Shown here one piece after another: positions 7,009-14,627 of a DNA stretch of 21,549 bases (its first letter is position 1; each line of letters opens with the position of its first letter). Source of the stretch: Piscirickettsiaceae bacterium (lineage in GTDB: Bacteria > Pseudomonadota > Gammaproteobacteria > Methylococcales > Cycloclasticaceae); NCBI GenBank assembly GCA_002401365.1, contig NVSW01000051.1:1-21549 (forward strand), in the 5' to 3' direction. The position numbers were made by a program, and so were the translations under genes. Below the pieces are notes generated by a model. The model searched no databases. It was not told the origin of the DNA and was given only the letters and a program-made list of their open reading frames with translations.

Positions 7009-7056
7009 AAGCTGAGCTAGGCTGATAAGTCGTAGCCATGACGTTAAGAGAGAAGT

Positions 7057-8859
7057 GTGTCTGATATAACTTTAACCAGAAATTTTTCAATAATTGCCCA
7101 CATCGACCATGGAAAGTCGACCCTCGCTGATCGTTTAATTCACATGTGTGGCGGCCTAACTGACCGAGAAATGGAAGAACAAGTTCTCGATTCTATGGAT
7201 ATAGAGCGTGAACGTGGGATTACCATCAAAGCTCAAAGTGTAACCCTACATTATCAGGCTGAAGACGGCCAAAGATATAAGCTTAATTTTATTGATACAC
7301 CTGGACACGTTGATTTTTCCTACGAGGTGTCTCGTTCGTTAGCGGCGTGTGAAGGTGCTTTGTTAGTGGTAGATGCAGCACAAGGGGTAGAAGCCCAAAG
7401 TGTTGCCAATTGCTACACCGCTATTGAGTTAGGTCTTGAAGTGTTGCCAATTTTAAATAAGATTGATTTGCCCTCAGCTGAACCAGAACGAGTTGCCGAA
7501 GAAATTGAAGAAATTATTGGCATTGAGGCGATAGATGCACCACAAATTAGTGCTAAAACTGGCGTAGGTGTAGACCAAGTTTTAGAACGAATTGTTAAAC
7601 AAGTTCCAGCACCTAAAGGTGACATTAATGCGCCTTTACAAGCGCTTATTATTGACTCATGGTTCGATAATTACCTAGGTGTGGTTTCTTTGATCAGGGT
7701 CGTCAATGGTTCGATTAAGAAGAAACAGCGAATCAAAATGATGTCGTCTAATGATGTTTATCTGGTCGACCAAGTAGGTGTTTTTACACCCAAAAGAGAG
7801 GTATTAGATGAGCTTTATCCCGGCGATGTAGGCTTTATGGTAGCAGGCATTAAAGATATCTACGGCGCTCCAGTTGGTGACACTATTACCTTAGTAAACA
7901 ACCCAGCTAAAGAGTCGCTGCCTGGTTTTAAAATGGTACAAGCGCGCGTATTTGCTGGGCTGTTCCCATCCAGTTCAAATGATTATGAAAATTTACGTGA
8001 GGCATTAAACAAGCTAAAACTTAATGATGCTTCGTTGAACTACGAACCTGAAACCTCCGATGCATTGGGGTTTGGTTTTCGTTGTGGTTTCTTAGGAATG
8101 CTGCATATGGAGATCATTCAAGAACGGTTAGAAAGGGAGTATGACCTAGACCTTATTACGACAGCACCCACAGTGGTTTACCAGGTGTTGCTGCGCAATG
8201 GCGATATATTGGATGTGGATAACCCCGCTAAATTACCGGACTTATCTACCGTTAATGAGATTCGCGAGCCAATTATTGAAGCGCATATTTTGGTACCTCA
8301 AGAGTATTTAGGCAATGTAATTACCTTATGCATTGAAAAGCGAGGCGTGCAAACCAAAATGCAATATATGGGTAAACAAGTTTCACTAAGTTATGAGATG
8401 CCCATGAGCGAGGTGGTATTAGACTTCTTTGACCGCTTGAAGTCGGTTAGTCGAGGTTATGCATCTTTTGAATATGAGTTTAAACGCTTTCAATGTGAAC
8501 CTCTCGTTAAGTTGGATGTGTTAATTAATGGTGATAGGGTTGATGCGTTGTCATTAATTGTCCATAAAGATATTAGCCAAAAGCGTGGTAGGGAATTGGT
8601 TGAAAAAATGAAAGAACTCATTCCTCGGCAAATGTTCGAAATTGCTATTCAGGCGGCTATTGGTTCAAAAATTATTGCCCGTTCATCAGTGAAGGCGTTG
8701 CGGAAAAATGTTACGGCGAAGTGTTACGGTGGTGATATTTCCCGTAAACGTAAGTTATTAGAAAAACAAAAGGCTGGTAAAAAGCGTATGAAACAGGTGG
8801 GTAATGTTGAAATTCCGCAAGACGCATTTTTGGCTGTTTTAAAACTAGGTAAGGACTAA
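7057..8859 (+). CDS. lepA: Translation elongation factor 4 (LepA), ribosome-associated GTPase
   Basis: A 600-residue GTPase of the EF4/LepA family, full length. The G domain shows G1 AHIDHGKST (residues 14-22), G3 DTPGHVD (80-86, with the catalytic His84), and G4 NKID (134-137). The C-terminal LepA-specific domain is present, including the basic tail (DISRKRKLLEKQKAGKKRMKQVG) that reaches the decoding centre region. EF4 has been proposed to back-translocate ribosomes or to assist 30S maturation and initiation. The start is GTG at 7057, preceded by a purine-rich AAGAGAGAAG. lepB follows after 8 bases. Confidence 0.97.
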   Translation: MSDITLTRNFSIIAHIDHGKSTLADRLIHMCGGLTDREMEEQVLDSMDIERERGITIKAQSVTLHYQAEDGQRYKLNFIDTPGHVDFSYEVSRSLAACEGALLVVDAAQGVEAQSVANCYTAIELGLEVLPILNKIDLPSAEPERVAEEIEEIIGIEAIDAPQISAKTGVGVDQVLERIVKQVPAPKGDINAPLQALIIDSWFDNYLGVVSLIRVVNGSIKKKQRIKMMSSNDVYLVDQVGVFTPKREVLDELYPGDVGFMVAGIKDIYGAPVGDTITLVNNPAKESLPGFKMVQARVFAGLFPSSSNDYENLREALNKLKLNDASLNYEPETSDALGFGFRCGFLGMLHMEIIQERLEREYDLDLITTAPTVVYQVLLRNGDILDVDNPAKLPDLSTVNEIREPIIEAHILVPQEYLGNVITLCIEKRGVQTKMQYMGKQVSLSYEMPMSEVVLDFFDRLKSVSRGYASFEYEFKRFQCEPLVKLDVLINGDRVDALSLIVHKDISQKRGRELVEKMKELIPRQMFEIAIQAAIGSKIIARSSVKALRKNVTAKCYGGDISRKRKLLEKQKAGKKRMKQVGNVEIPQDAFLAVLKLGKD

Positions 8860-8867
8860 AGGATTAG

Positions 8868-9638
8868 ATGATGCACTTTGATTTTTCTGCCGCTTTAACA
8901 TTAGCTACATTGGTAACAGGCGTTATTGCCGGTATATACATGTTGTTACATGTTAAAAAGAAAAATAGTGACCGCGAACGTCGCGAGCCCTTGTTGGTTG
9001 AATATTCAAAATCATTTTTCCCCGTTTTATTGTTCGTCTTGGTGTTACGTTCATTCATTGTTGAGCCATTTAAAATCCCTTCTAGCTCAATGATGCCGAC
9101 ATTGTTGATTGGTGATTTTATTCTGGTTAATAAATTTACCTACGGTGTGCGGTTGCCGGTTATTAATACTAAAGTGACAGACGGTGATGCGCCTAAAAGG
9201 GGCGATATAATGGTGTTCCGATACCCTAAAGATGAGTCGTTAGACTATATTAAGAGGGTAATAGGGTTGCCAGGAGACAAGATTGGTTATTATGCCAAGC
9301 ACGTTTATATTAACGGTGAAAAGTTTGCCCAAGAGGATTTAGGCCTCTATCAAGGGTATGGTCAAGGATCGAACATGAGCGATGCATTATTAAAACTTGA
9401 AAAAATGCCCACGCTTGAGCATCAAGTTTTAATAATGAATGAGCGCCCATCCATCGAAGGTGAAACGACTGTACCTGAGGGGCATTATTTTATGATGGGC
9501 GATAATCGGGATAATAGTAACGATAGCCGTTACTGGGGAACAGTTCCAGAAGCAAACATCGTCGGTAAGGCATTTATGATATGGATGAACTGGGATGCCG
9601 GTATTGCTTGGTCACGCATTGGAACATCGATTAAGTAG
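8868..9638 (+). CDS. lepB: Signal peptidase I (LepB)
   Basis: A 256-residue inner-membrane protease that removes signal peptides from secreted proteins. Two membrane helices (about 7-28 and 47-63) flank a basic cytoplasmic loop (KKKNSDRERRE), and the catalytic domain faces the periplasm. The active-site Ser74 lies in IPSSSMMPT and the general-base Lys129 in DYIKRVIGLPGD; the conserved GDNRDNSNDSRYWG box is at the C-terminal end. It is shorter than E. coli LepB (324) and nearer the Pseudomonas type. Two adjacent ATGs (8868, 8871) follow AAAGGA (8858-8863); the second has the better spacing (seven bases). lepA and lepB are classic operon partners. Confidence 0.96.
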   Translation: MMHFDFSAALTLATLVTGVIAGIYMLLHVKKKNSDRERREPLLVEYSKSFFPVLLFVLVLRSFIVEPFKIPSSSMMPTLLIGDFILVNKFTYGVRLPVINTKVTDGDAPKRGDIMVFRYPKDESLDYIKRVIGLPGDKIGYYAKHVYINGEKFAQEDLGLYQGYGQGSNMSDALLKLEKMPTLEHQVLIMNERPSIEGETTVPEGHYFMMGDNRDNSNDSRYWGTVPEANIVGKAFMIWMNWDAGIAWSRIGTSIK

Positions 9639-9647
9639 CTGTATACT
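9619..9647 (+). promoter_or_regulatory. Putative sigma-70 promoter for the DUF4845-rnc-era genes
   Basis: TTGGAA (9619-9624), a 17-base spacer, and TATACT (9642-9647) match the sigma-70 consensus at four and five of six positions with ideal spacing. The -35 box overlaps the end of lepB, and the expected start near 9654 would give a leader of about 34 bases to the ATG at 9688. It would allow rnc and era to be expressed apart from lepA-lepB. Identified by eye only. Confidence 0.42.
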
Positions 9648-9687
9648 CACTTTACTGCTTTAACTACATATAAAAATGGAAAGGATT

Positions 9688-10056
9688 ATGCAAATTAATA
9701 AACAAAAAGGTTTTACCTTCTCTGGGCTAGTCATCATATTGGGTATTGTAGGAATGATTATTTTTAGTGTGTTGAAGGTTTTTCCAATATATATGGAGCA
9801 TTTGTCAATTCAAAAATCTTTAGAAGCTCTAGAAAATGACCCCGCGATTAGAAAACTGTCAACGGCCGCTATTAAAGATAAAATGACCAAAAAATTTGAT
9901 ATGAACCAAGTCACTAGTATTGGTAGAAAAGACATTATTGTTAAAAGGGGCACCGGTGATTTAAAAGTGGAAATCACATATGAAGTCCGCGAAGATTACA
10001 TTGGAAACGTTGATATTGTCGTCTCTTTTAGTGATGAATTCACTATTAACTTATAA
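9688..10056 (+). CDS. DUF4845 family membrane-anchored protein
   Basis: A 122-residue protein whose start, length and position between lepB and rnc match the DUF4845 family. The N-terminus KQKGFTFSGLVIILGIVGMIIFSVL resembles a type IV prepilin leader (Lys-Gly-Phe-Thr followed by a hydrophobic helix), but the Glu expected at mature position 5 is a Gly. The remainder is a small mixed alpha/beta domain predicted outside the cytoplasm (DDFxV-like ending: YIGNVDIVVSFSDEFTINL). No function is established for the family. An ATG four codons upstream (9676) is in frame; the second ATG is preferred because GGA (9678-9680) is seven bases before it and the GGAAAGGA purine tract would otherwise lie inside the gene. 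Confidence 0.8.
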   Translation: MQINKQKGFTFSGLVIILGIVGMIIFSVLKVFPIYMEHLSIQKSLEALENDPAIRKLSTAAIKDKMTKKFDMNQVTSIGRKDIIVKRGTGDLKVEITYEVREDYIGNVDIVVSFSDEFTINL

Positions 10057-10074
10057 GGGGTTAGAAGAGTCGCA

Positions 10075-10749
10075 TTGAGTTTAAGTCTAGATCGTCTACA
10101 AAAAAAATTAGGTCTGAAATTTAGACGAATTGATGTGCTTGAGCAAGCACTAACTCACCGAAGTATTGGTCACAAGAACAACGAACGATTGGAGTTTCTT
10201 GGGGATTCAATACTGGGTTTTATTGTGGCGGATCGTTTGTATGAACAATTTCCCGGCGCAGATGAGGGGGTTCTTAGCCGATTAAGGGCAAGCTTAGTTA
10301 ACGGTGACACCCTAGCAGAACTTGCTTCTAAACTAGAATTAGGGGAAGAATTGGTTTTGGGGCAGGGCGAGAAGAAGAGTGGTGGACGACACCGTAAATC
10401 AATATTGTCAGATGCGCTTGAGGCTATTATTGGCGCTCTTTATTTAGACCAAGGTTTTGTTAAAACCCAGCAATGGTTATTATCTTTATTAAAAGAAAGG
10501 CTTGATGTGTTGACCGTCGAGACAGCAGAAAAAGACCCTAAAACAAGGCTTCAAGAACACCTGCAAGCGTGTGGGCATAATGTACCCGAATATACTGTAC
10601 TTACAATTACTGGCTCAGATCACGATCAACTTTTTGAAGTTCAATGTAAGGTCACAGGTATTAATGAACTATTATTTGCAAGAGCAAGTTCACGAAAAAA
10701 AGCAGAACAAAAAACAGCCCATAAAGCGTTAAAAATTCTTAATGTCTAA
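10075..10749 (+). CDS. rnc: Ribonuclease III
   Basis: A 224-residue double-strand-specific endoribonuclease that processes rRNA precursors and many mRNAs. The endonuclease domain contains the family signature NERLEFLGDS (residues 36-45), and the Mg-binding acidic residues E40, D44, D113 and E116 are all present (SILSDALEAIIGALY). The double-stranded-RNA-binding domain covers about residues 153-222 (DPKTRLQEHLQ ... ASSRKKAEQKTAHKAL). The start is TTG at 10075, with AGAAGAG (10063-10069) five bases upstream. The last eight bases overlap era. In E. coli the rnc leader is cleaved by RNase III itself; no long hairpin of that sort stands out here. Confidence 0.97.
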   Translation: MSLSLDRLQKKLGLKFRRIDVLEQALTHRSIGHKNNERLEFLGDSILGFIVADRLYEQFPGADEGVLSRLRASLVNGDTLAELASKLELGEELVLGQGEKKSGGRHRKSILSDALEAIIGALYLDQGFVKTQQWLLSLLKERLDVLTVETAEKDPKTRLQEHLQACGHNVPEYTVLTITGSDHDQLFEVQCKVTGINELLFARASSRKKAEQKTAHKALKILNV

Positions 10750-11704
10750 TTCTAGTTATAAAAATGAGTTAAGTGGCAAAGCTACATCTTCCACTTCAAC
10801 GAAACATACACCCAACGGGTATAAAAGTGGTTACGTTGCATTGATTGGTGCGCCGAATGCTGGCAAATCTACGCTGCTAAATTATTTATTAGGGCAAAAG
10901 ATTAGCATCACCTCTCGTAAGCCGCAAACAACGCGTCATCGAATATTAGGTATTAAATCTCAAACTAATTCGCAAATTGTTTATGTTGATACGCCAGGTA
11001 TGCATTTAGGCGGTAAAAAAGCATTAAATAAATACCTCAACAGAACTGCTGATTCGAGTATGTTGGGTGTGGATGTTATTGTTTGGTTAAAAGAAGACAT
11101 CAAGTGGGATGATATTGATGATGCAATTTTAAAGAAACTTAAAGATGCTCAAACCCCTGTGATTTTAGCGATTAATAAAATCGATAAGGTGGTAAAAAAA
11201 GATAAACTGTTACCGTTTATACAAACTATAAGTAAACGATACGATTTTAAATCTATCATTCCTATTTCTGCATTAACGGGCAAACAATTGGATGAATTTG
11301 AATCATTGGTTTTAGATATGTTGCCAGAAGGGGAGCCATTATTTCCTGAAGAGCAAATTACAGACAGGTCTGAACGTTTTATGACGGCTGAAATTATTCG
11401 TGAAAAATTGACTAGGCGCTTAGGCCAAGAATTACCACATTCTTTAAGTATTAGTATTGAGCAATTTAACGTTGAAGAAAAAATTACCCGTATATATGCC
11501 ACTGTTTGGGTAGAGCGCAAAGGGCAAAAAAATATTGTTATTGGCCCAAAAGGAGCAGGCTTGAAGGACGTTGGTATGAAGGCGCGTATTGACCTTGAAG
11601 CAATGCTTGATAGCAAAGTGTATTTGAATTTATGGGTTAAGGTTAAAAAAGGTTGGTCTGAGAATGAAAGGGAAATAGCTAATTTAGGTTACGTTGATTC
11701 TTAA
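10742..11704 (+). CDS. era: GTPase Era, 30S ribosome maturation factor (N-terminally extended)
   Basis: A 320-residue Era protein: a GTPase domain followed by a C-terminal KH RNA-binding domain. Motifs are G1 GAPNAGKS (36-43; most Era proteins have GRPNVGKS), switch II DTPG (83-86), G4 NKID (145-148), and ISA (175-177). The KH loop is GPKG (268-271), with the usual ending VKVKKGWSENEREIANLGY. Era binds the 3' end of 16S rRNA and is essential in E. coli. Most family members start about five residues before the GYVA strand, while this one has about 29 extra polar residues rich in Ser, Thr and Lys. No alternative start exists downstream before the G1 motif, and the ATG overlaps the rnc stop by eight bases, so the extension is likely translated. 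Confidence 0.96.
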   Translation: MSNSSYKNELSGKATSSTSTKHTPNGYKSGYVALIGAPNAGKSTLLNYLLGQKISITSRKPQTTRHRILGIKSQTNSQIVYVDTPGMHLGGKKALNKYLNRTADSSMLGVDVIVWLKEDIKWDDIDDAILKKLKDAQTPVILAINKIDKVVKKDKLLPFIQTISKRYDFKSIIPISALTGKQLDEFESLVLDMLPEGEPLFPEEQITDRSERFMTAEIIREKLTRRLGQELPHSLSISIEQFNVEEKITRIYATVWVERKGQKNIVIGPKGAGLKDVGMKARIDLEAMLDSKVYLNLWVKVKKGWSENEREIANLGYVDS

Positions 11705-11720
11705 CGACTAGTTAGTCGTT
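11703..11720 (+). repeat. 8-bp inverted repeat between era and recO
   Basis: AACGACTA-GT-TAGTCGTT is a perfect 8-base inverted repeat that includes two bases of the era stop codon and ends in CTTTC, ten bases before the recO start. As RNA it would fold with about six pairs and a TAGTTA loop. It lacks a proper T tract, so it is at most a weak terminator or attenuator; it could also be an RNA-processing or stability element that lowers recO expression. Confidence 0.35.
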
Positions 11721-11729
11721 CTTTCAGTG

Positions 11730-12425
11730 ATGAATCGTGTAGAACAGCAACGGGCTTATATTCTTAAAAGTCAAAGCTTTAAAGAAACGAGCTTTATACA
11801 TCAAATTTTTACTCGTGATTACGGCATTGTTTCTGTCGTATCAAGAGGGTCAAAAGCTAAAACGTCTAAAACAGGGTCTTTGTTACAGCCATTTAGGGAA
11901 TTATCCATTTCTTGGAGTGGTAAAACGGAACTAAAAACCTTAACCAATGTAGAACAAAGAGGGCATGCGGAGCTTTTGAAAGGGGACGCACTTTATTGCG
12001 GTTTTTATGTCAATGAGTTGGTGTTGAATTTATTACATAAATACGATAGTCACCCGGTATTATTTGATTCTTTTCAGCGAGTGATTAAGGGATTACTGAG
12101 CACACAAAATATTGAAGTCAGTCTGCGTCAGTTTGAATTGTCCTTACTTGAAGAGATTGGCTATGGCTTACAGCTTGAATCTGTTGGAACGCACTTAGAA
12201 GCTATTCAGTCGGAAAAAAACTACAAGTACATAATTGGCCAAGGTGTTGAAGAAGTGTTGTTGCCAGTAAAGGGTGACGTTATAACTGGGGCAACGTTAA
12301 AAAACTTAAGGGATAATTGCCTTGTTAATAAAGTTGAGTTAAAGCAGGCAAAAAGATTGATGCGGCGTTTAATTGATCACCAATTGGATGGTAAAATTTT
12401 GAAGAGTAGGGAGTTATTTTTATAA
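11730..12425 (+). CDS. recO: DNA repair and recombination protein RecO
   Basis: A 231-residue RecO protein. RecO works with RecR to load RecA onto single-stranded DNA covered by SSB, in the RecF pathway and at stalled forks. The N-terminal OB-fold is recognisable (RAYILKSQSFKETSFIHQIFTRDYGIVSVVSRGSK), followed by the helical domain with YGFYVNEL-like CGFYVNELVLNLL and FELSLLEEIGYG. Family zinc-binding cysteines are not seen, as is common in gammaproteobacterial RecO. The ATG at 11730 is chosen over an adjacent in-frame GTG at 11727; no clear ribosome-binding site precedes either. The stop overlaps the pdxJ start by one base (TAATG). Confidence 0.94.
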   Translation: MNRVEQQRAYILKSQSFKETSFIHQIFTRDYGIVSVVSRGSKAKTSKTGSLLQPFRELSISWSGKTELKTLTNVEQRGHAELLKGDALYCGFYVNELVLNLLHKYDSHPVLFDSFQRVIKGLLSTQNIEVSLRQFELSLLEEIGYGLQLESVGTHLEAIQSEKNYKYIIGQGVEEVLLPVKGDVITGATLKNLRDNCLVNKVELKQAKRLMRRLIDHQLDGKILKSRELFL

Positions 12426-13183
12426 TGAACAACAATACTATCCTGTTAGGTGTAAATATAGATCATATTGCAACGTTAAGAAATGCGCGTGGCACTCAGT
12501 ATCCTTCACCCGTTGATGCCGCGTTTATAGCTGAGCGAGCGGGTGCTGACGGTATTACTATTCATTTACGGGAAGATAGGCGACATATAAAAGATCAAGA
12601 TGTGTACGATTTACGTGCACAAATTCATACTCGCATGAATCTTGAATTGGCGGTTACCGACGCGATGCTCGATATAGCGTGCGAAGTAAAGCCTGTGTCT
12701 TGTTGTTTAGTACCTGAAAAAAGAGAAGAATTAACGACTGAGGGAGGCTTAAATGTTGCGGAAAATTTCCAGCGCATTAAATCAGCTTGCCAGCAATTAG
12801 CTAATGAAAATATCTTAATTTCCCCTTTTATTGACCCTGATAATCACCAGATTGATGCAGTTTATGAGGCGGGTGCCACTATGCTTGAACTGCACACTGG
12901 GTGTTATGCGGATGCCGTGGATGCAAAGACTCAACAATTTGAACTAGAACGCATTCAACAAGCGGCTCGATATGCCAAAAGTTTAGGCCTAGAGGTGAAT
13001 GCCGGACACGGCTTGCACTATCATAATGTTGAAAGTATTGCCAAGATTGCGGACATCGTAGAACTCAATATTGGCCATGCAATTATCGCAAGGGCGGTAA
13101 TTTCAGGCTTGGATGTAGCTGTACGTGAGATGAAAACACTTATGCGTGACGCGCGATTAACGATTGTAGATCGCCCGCGATGA
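12425..13183 (+). CDS. pdxJ: Pyridoxine 5'-phosphate synthase PdxJ
   Basis: A 252-residue TIM-barrel enzyme that condenses 1-deoxy-xylulose 5-phosphate with 3-amino-2-oxopropyl phosphate to form pyridoxine 5'-phosphate, the last ring-forming step of the DXP-dependent vitamin B6 route. Characteristic segments are GVNIDHIATLRNARGTQYPSP at the start, ITIHLREDRRHI (active-site His47), NLELA (Glu74) and NAGHGLHY (His195). Length agrees with the family (about 240-250). It overlaps recO by one base and truA by four (ATGA). In many enterics acpS follows; here it is replaced by truA. Confidence 0.97.
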   Translation: MNNNTILLGVNIDHIATLRNARGTQYPSPVDAAFIAERAGADGITIHLREDRRHIKDQDVYDLRAQIHTRMNLELAVTDAMLDIACEVKPVSCCLVPEKREELTTEGGLNVAENFQRIKSACQQLANENILISPFIDPDNHQIDAVYEAGATMLELHTGCYADAVDAKTQQFELERIQQAARYAKSLGLEVNAGHGLHYHNVESIAKIADIVELNIGHAIIARAVISGLDVAVREMKTLMRDARLTIVDRPR

Positions 13184-13986
13184 AAATTGCTTTAGGTGTT
13201 GAATACGATGGGAGCCGATATCATGGTTGGCAACGCCAAAAAAGCACACTTTTAACTATTCAAGAAAAAGCAGAGCAAGCATTGTCTGCTGTCGCTACTC
13301 ATAAGGTAGCAGTTGTTTGTGCAGGGCGAACCGATGCAGGCGTACACGCCTTCGAACAAGTTATTCATTTCGAAACAAGTACCAAGCGGATGTTACGTGA
13401 ATGGATGTTTGGCGGTAATGCTAATTTACCTGCTGATATACGCATTATTTGGGCTAAAGACGTTACTGATGATTTTCACGCTAGATTTTCAGCGGCAGCC
13501 CGTTACTATCGTTATGAAATACTCAATCGTTGTGTTAAGTCGGCATTATATAGAAATCATGTAACAACCATCTTCCAGCCGCTTGACGAACAGTTAATGC
13601 AAAGCGCATCGCAGGCGCTTGTTGGGACATATGATTTTTCTTCATTTCAAGCTCAAGGTTGCCAAGCAAAAAGTCCGATTAAACAACTACATTGGATAAA
13701 TATTAAACGCTATAATGACAAAATTGTTATTGATATTATAGCTAGTGCGTTTCTGCACCATATGGTGCGTAATATTGTGGGAACCTTATTGCCGATTGGC
13801 TTAGCTAAAGAAAAGCCAGAATGGCTAGCAGATGTGCTTGAAGCAAAAGATAGAAAAGCTGCTGGTGTAACTGCTCGAGCAAATGGCTTGTTTTTTATAG
13901 GGGTTTATTACCCCAAACATTTTGCTCTGCCAAATCATCGCGCTTTTGATCCCTTTTGTAATCAAATTGAACAACCTGCACCGTAG
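13180..13986 (+). CDS. truA: tRNA pseudouridine synthase A (TruA)
   Basis: A 268-residue enzyme that isomerises uridines 38-40 in the tRNA anticodon stem to pseudouridine. The catalytic Asp52 lies in CAGRTDAGVHA; other family features are the start EYDGSRYHGWQRQ, the FHARFSAAARYYRYEI segment, and AFLHHMVRNIVGTLL near the end. The ATGA overlap with pdxJ suggests coupled translation and joins two gene blocks that are separate in Pseudomonas. trpF follows after 17 bases. Confidence 0.97.
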   Translation: MKIALGVEYDGSRYHGWQRQKSTLLTIQEKAEQALSAVATHKVAVVCAGRTDAGVHAFEQVIHFETSTKRMLREWMFGGNANLPADIRIIWAKDVTDDFHARFSAAARYYRYEILNRCVKSALYRNHVTTIFQPLDEQLMQSASQALVGTYDFSSFQAQGCQAKSPIKQLHWINIKRYNDKIVIDIIASAFLHHMVRNIVGTLLPIGLAKEKPEWLADVLEAKDRKAAGVTARANGLFFIGVYYPKHFALPNHRAFDPFCNQIEQPAP

Positions 13987-14003
13987 TTGATGTATTAAAG
14001 AAA

Positions 14004-14627
14004 ATGAGAACACGCGTTAAAATTTGTGGAATTACCCGTAGTGAAGATGCGTTAGCGGCCGTTAAATATGGTGCTGATGCACTTGGCTTTGTATTCTATG
14101 AAGGAAGTAAACGTTTTATTAGCATTCAGAAAGCTGATAGTATTTTTAATAAAATACCCCCATTTATCAATAAAGTAGCGCTTTTTGTTAATGAAAAACA
14201 TGATGTTGTTGTTAACGCTATTAATGCGTTAAATATTAATCTCTTACAATTTCATGGTGATGAAGATGAGGCGTATTGTGAATCGTTTAATATGCCGTAT
14301 TTAAAAGCAATTAGAATGACTAATAATACGGACTTACTTGCTGTGAGCGAAGAATTTCATAGCGCATCGGGTTTATTAATTGATGCTTACGATGATGCGC
14401 ATTATGGTGGTACCGGTAAAACCTTTGATTGGACTTTATTACCCGAACAGTGTCGGCAGCCGATAATACTAGCAGGTGGTTTAACAATGAATAACGTTAA
14501 AGACGCAATTATAAGCACACATCCTTATGCGGTTGATGTGAGCAGTGGTGTGGAACAAAGCAAGGGTATTAAAGATCACCAGCTAATTAAACAATTTATG
14601 AATGAGGTTAGATGTACCGATGAGTGA
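14004..14627 (+). CDS. trpF: Phosphoribosylanthranilate isomerase TrpF
   Basis: A 207-residue TIM-barrel enzyme for the third step of the tryptophan branch (Amadori rearrangement of phosphoribosylanthranilate). The start TRVKICGITRSEDA carries the general base Cys8, and the general acid Asp127 lies in GLLIDAYDD. Phosphate-binding motifs GGTGKTFDW and LAGGLTMNNV and the ending VDVSSGVEQSKGIKD are also present. It is a stand-alone enzyme and not fused to TrpC as in enterics. The stop overlaps the preferred trpB start by eight bases. Confidence 0.96.
   Translation: MRTRVKICGITRSEDALAAVKYGADALGFVFYEGSKRFISIQKADSIFNKIPPFINKVALFVNEKHDVVVNAINALNINLLQFHGDEDEAYCESFNMPYLKAIRMTNNTDLLAVSEEFHSASGLLIDAYDDAHYGGTGKTFDWTLLPEQCRQPIILAGGLTMNNVKDAIISTHPYAVDVSSGVEQSKGIKDHQLIKQFMNEVRCTDE

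Noticed and set aside
9676..9687. Upstream ATG of the DUF4845 gene as the true start
   Set aside because: It would place the purine-rich GGAAAGGA inside the gene and leave no ribosome-binding site; the second ATG at 9688 fits the family N-terminus better.
11149..11616. 155-codon minus-strand open frame inside era
   Set aside because: It is fully antisense to the conserved Era GTPase/KH coding sequence, and no family features are recognisable.
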